Assembly (NCBI GenBank): GCA_024640385.1
Contig: JAHEFC010000199.1
Location: 1-7,130 of the forward strand
Direction of reading: 5' to 3'
Source of the DNA: Sphingobacteriales bacterium
GTDB lineage: Bacteria > Bacteroidota > Bacteroidia > Chitinophagales > Chitinophagaceae
DNA: 7,130 nucleotides
Shown: positions 6,281-7,130 of the stretch, piece by piece
How positions within the stretch are numbered: position 1 is the stretch's first letter
How the letters are laid out: each line of letters opens with the position of its first letter
Position numbers and translations under genes: made by a program
The notes under the pieces: model-generated
The model's database searches: none
Told to the model about the DNA's origin: nothing
What the model saw: the letters and a program-made list of their open reading frames with translations, nothing else

Positions 6281-7130
6281 CTATGGTTTTACAACCTGTT
6301 TTGAAAACTGCAATCCGGAGGTGGTCAGCAGTCTTAATACATAATAACCCTTTGGAAGATCATTCATGGGAACAGTCATCCTGAAAACATTCGAAGTTTT
6401 CGTTTCCTGCATTTTTTTAATGGGTCTGCCTGCCGCATCATAAAGAATGATAAAAACCCCTTCCTCTTTAGCACTCGTCACATTGACCTCCAGCCTGTCG
6501 GTCAGATTCTTTACAACAGCAGTTCCCAAATCATTGAAGAACAGGTTCCTTTCTACAAGGAGAACCCTTTCTCCAAATACAGTGACTGCATAGAGCCTGT
6601 AGGCATTTGATCCGGCTATCGAAGATTCATCATTCGAATTATAAGTCAGCACTGTATTTGTAGTGGCTGTGAGATGTGAACGAACCTGTTTTATGGATCT
6701 GAACACCTTATCTTCTTTCGATTTTTCTATTTCAAATCTGTCGATGCCGTATTCGTAGCTGGTACTCCAATTCAGCTTGATCACTGTATCTACTGTACTG
6801 ATCCCGAATGAAGCCAGTTTGATCCCCGGTTCCTTCAATTCCACAGAAGACGATGTTTCACATCCGCTGGCATCAGAGACTTTGTACTGGTAGGTGCCGG
6901 CTTTCAGGTTTGACGTGTTGCCGGTGTAAGTGTACGGAGAAGTTCCGCCATTGGCATTAAGTGCAATATTGGCAACTCCGCCTATACGTGTGATTGTTCC
7001 GGCATCAACGCTAAGCGTCAGCGGAGCAGGTTCAGCAATGGTCAGCGAAAGGCTTCCTTTTGCTCCGTTCGCATCAGTTACACTGAAGCTATATGTACCT
7101 GCTTTAAGGTCTGTTGTTTGTCCCTGGAAT
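6281..7130 (-). CDS. Secreted surface protein with SprB-like repeats and T9SS type A-like sorting domain, 5' end missing
   Basis: On the minus strand the frame is open from the window edge to TAG at 6281-6283, giving 282 visible C-terminal residues; the GTG at 6844 is internal. Numbering from the edge, residues 8-74 and 75-100 are one and a part of a SprB-like repeat: LKAGTYSFSVTDANG (8-22) recurs as LKAGTYQYKVSDASG (75-89), with a GGTSPYTY segment between them. Next comes an FN3-like domain typical of Bacteroidota secreted proteins (about 105-196), with LNW (119-121), RFEIEKS (131-137) and YRL (177-179). The C-terminal 80 or so residues (LYDAAGRPIKK, LPKGYYVLRL at 258-267, ending KQVVKP) fit a type A C-terminal sorting domain, which directs T9SS export across the outer membrane and is then removed. 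The complete protein is probably a large adhesin-like or matrix protein with more repeats to the right. Its role is not determinable here. Confidence 0.82.
   Translation of the reverse strand, partial: FQGQTTDLKAGTYSFSVTDANGAKGSLSLTIAEPAPLTLSVDAGTITRIGGVANIALNANGGTSPYTYTGNTSNLKAGTYQYKVSDASGCETSSSVELKEPGIKLASFGISTVDTVIKLNWSTSYEYGIDRFEIEKSKEDKVFRSIKQVRSHLTATTNTVLTYNSNDESSIAGSNAYRLYAVTVFGERVLLVERNLFFNDLGTAVVKNLTDRLEVNVTSAKEEGVFIILYDAAGRPIKKMQETKTSNVFRMTVPMNDLPKGYYVLRLLTTSGLQFSKQVVKP

Noticed and set aside
6842..6844. GTG (minus) as start of the surface protein
   Set aside because: The frame continues to the window edge and encodes SprB-like repeats upstream, so this is an internal valine codon.

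Overview
The window looks like a chromosomal segment from a member of the Bacteroidota, most likely a Chitinophagaceae-type or related environmental lineage. This is inferred from four things: a C-terminal type IX secretion (T9SS) sorting-like domain with SprB-like repeats, a sortilin/BNR-repeat 'glycosyl hydrolase-like' protein of the kind common in this phylum, a Bacteroidota-style TAnnTTTG promoter box, and very small lipoproteins with weak Shine-Dalgarno signals. Base composition is moderate throughout, and I see no transposase, integrase, tRNA, rRNA or CRISPR.

Layout, left to right. (1) From base 3 to 2387 (+) runs the 3' part of a large beta-propeller protein with Asp-box/BNR repeats; its start lies outside the window. 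(2) 18 bp later comes a complete PLP-dependent class I/II aminotransferase (2406-3698, +), preceded by its own TAACTTTG box almost touching the ATG and carrying a 13-bp tandem repeat inside its first codons. (3) A hairpin at 3704-3726 ends this gene and also serves the opposite strand. (4) On the minus strand lies a small two-gene unit: a 41-aa Cys-containing lipoprotein (4021-4146) followed by an 82-aa unrecognised protein (3746-3994). (5) A 107-bp AT-rich divergent intergenic region precedes a plus-strand pair, a GT-B glycosyltransferase (4254-5309) and, 2 bp later with a GTG start, an EamA/DMT-type 10-TM transporter (5312-6211). (6) Convergent to these, from the right edge, is the 3' part of a secreted surface protein (6281 to beyond 7130, minus) with SprB-like repeats, an FN3-like domain and a T9SS type A-like C-terminal sorting domain.

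How the genes may work together: the glycosyltransferase and transporter are almost certainly co-transcribed and could form a small glycoconjugate or export module, but the substrate cannot be read from sequence. The other genes look like independent units. The least explained material is the minus-strand pair of tiny genes at 3746-4146; the rest is fairly ordinary Bacteroidota content. I found no convincing evidence of a wholly new multi-gene system.
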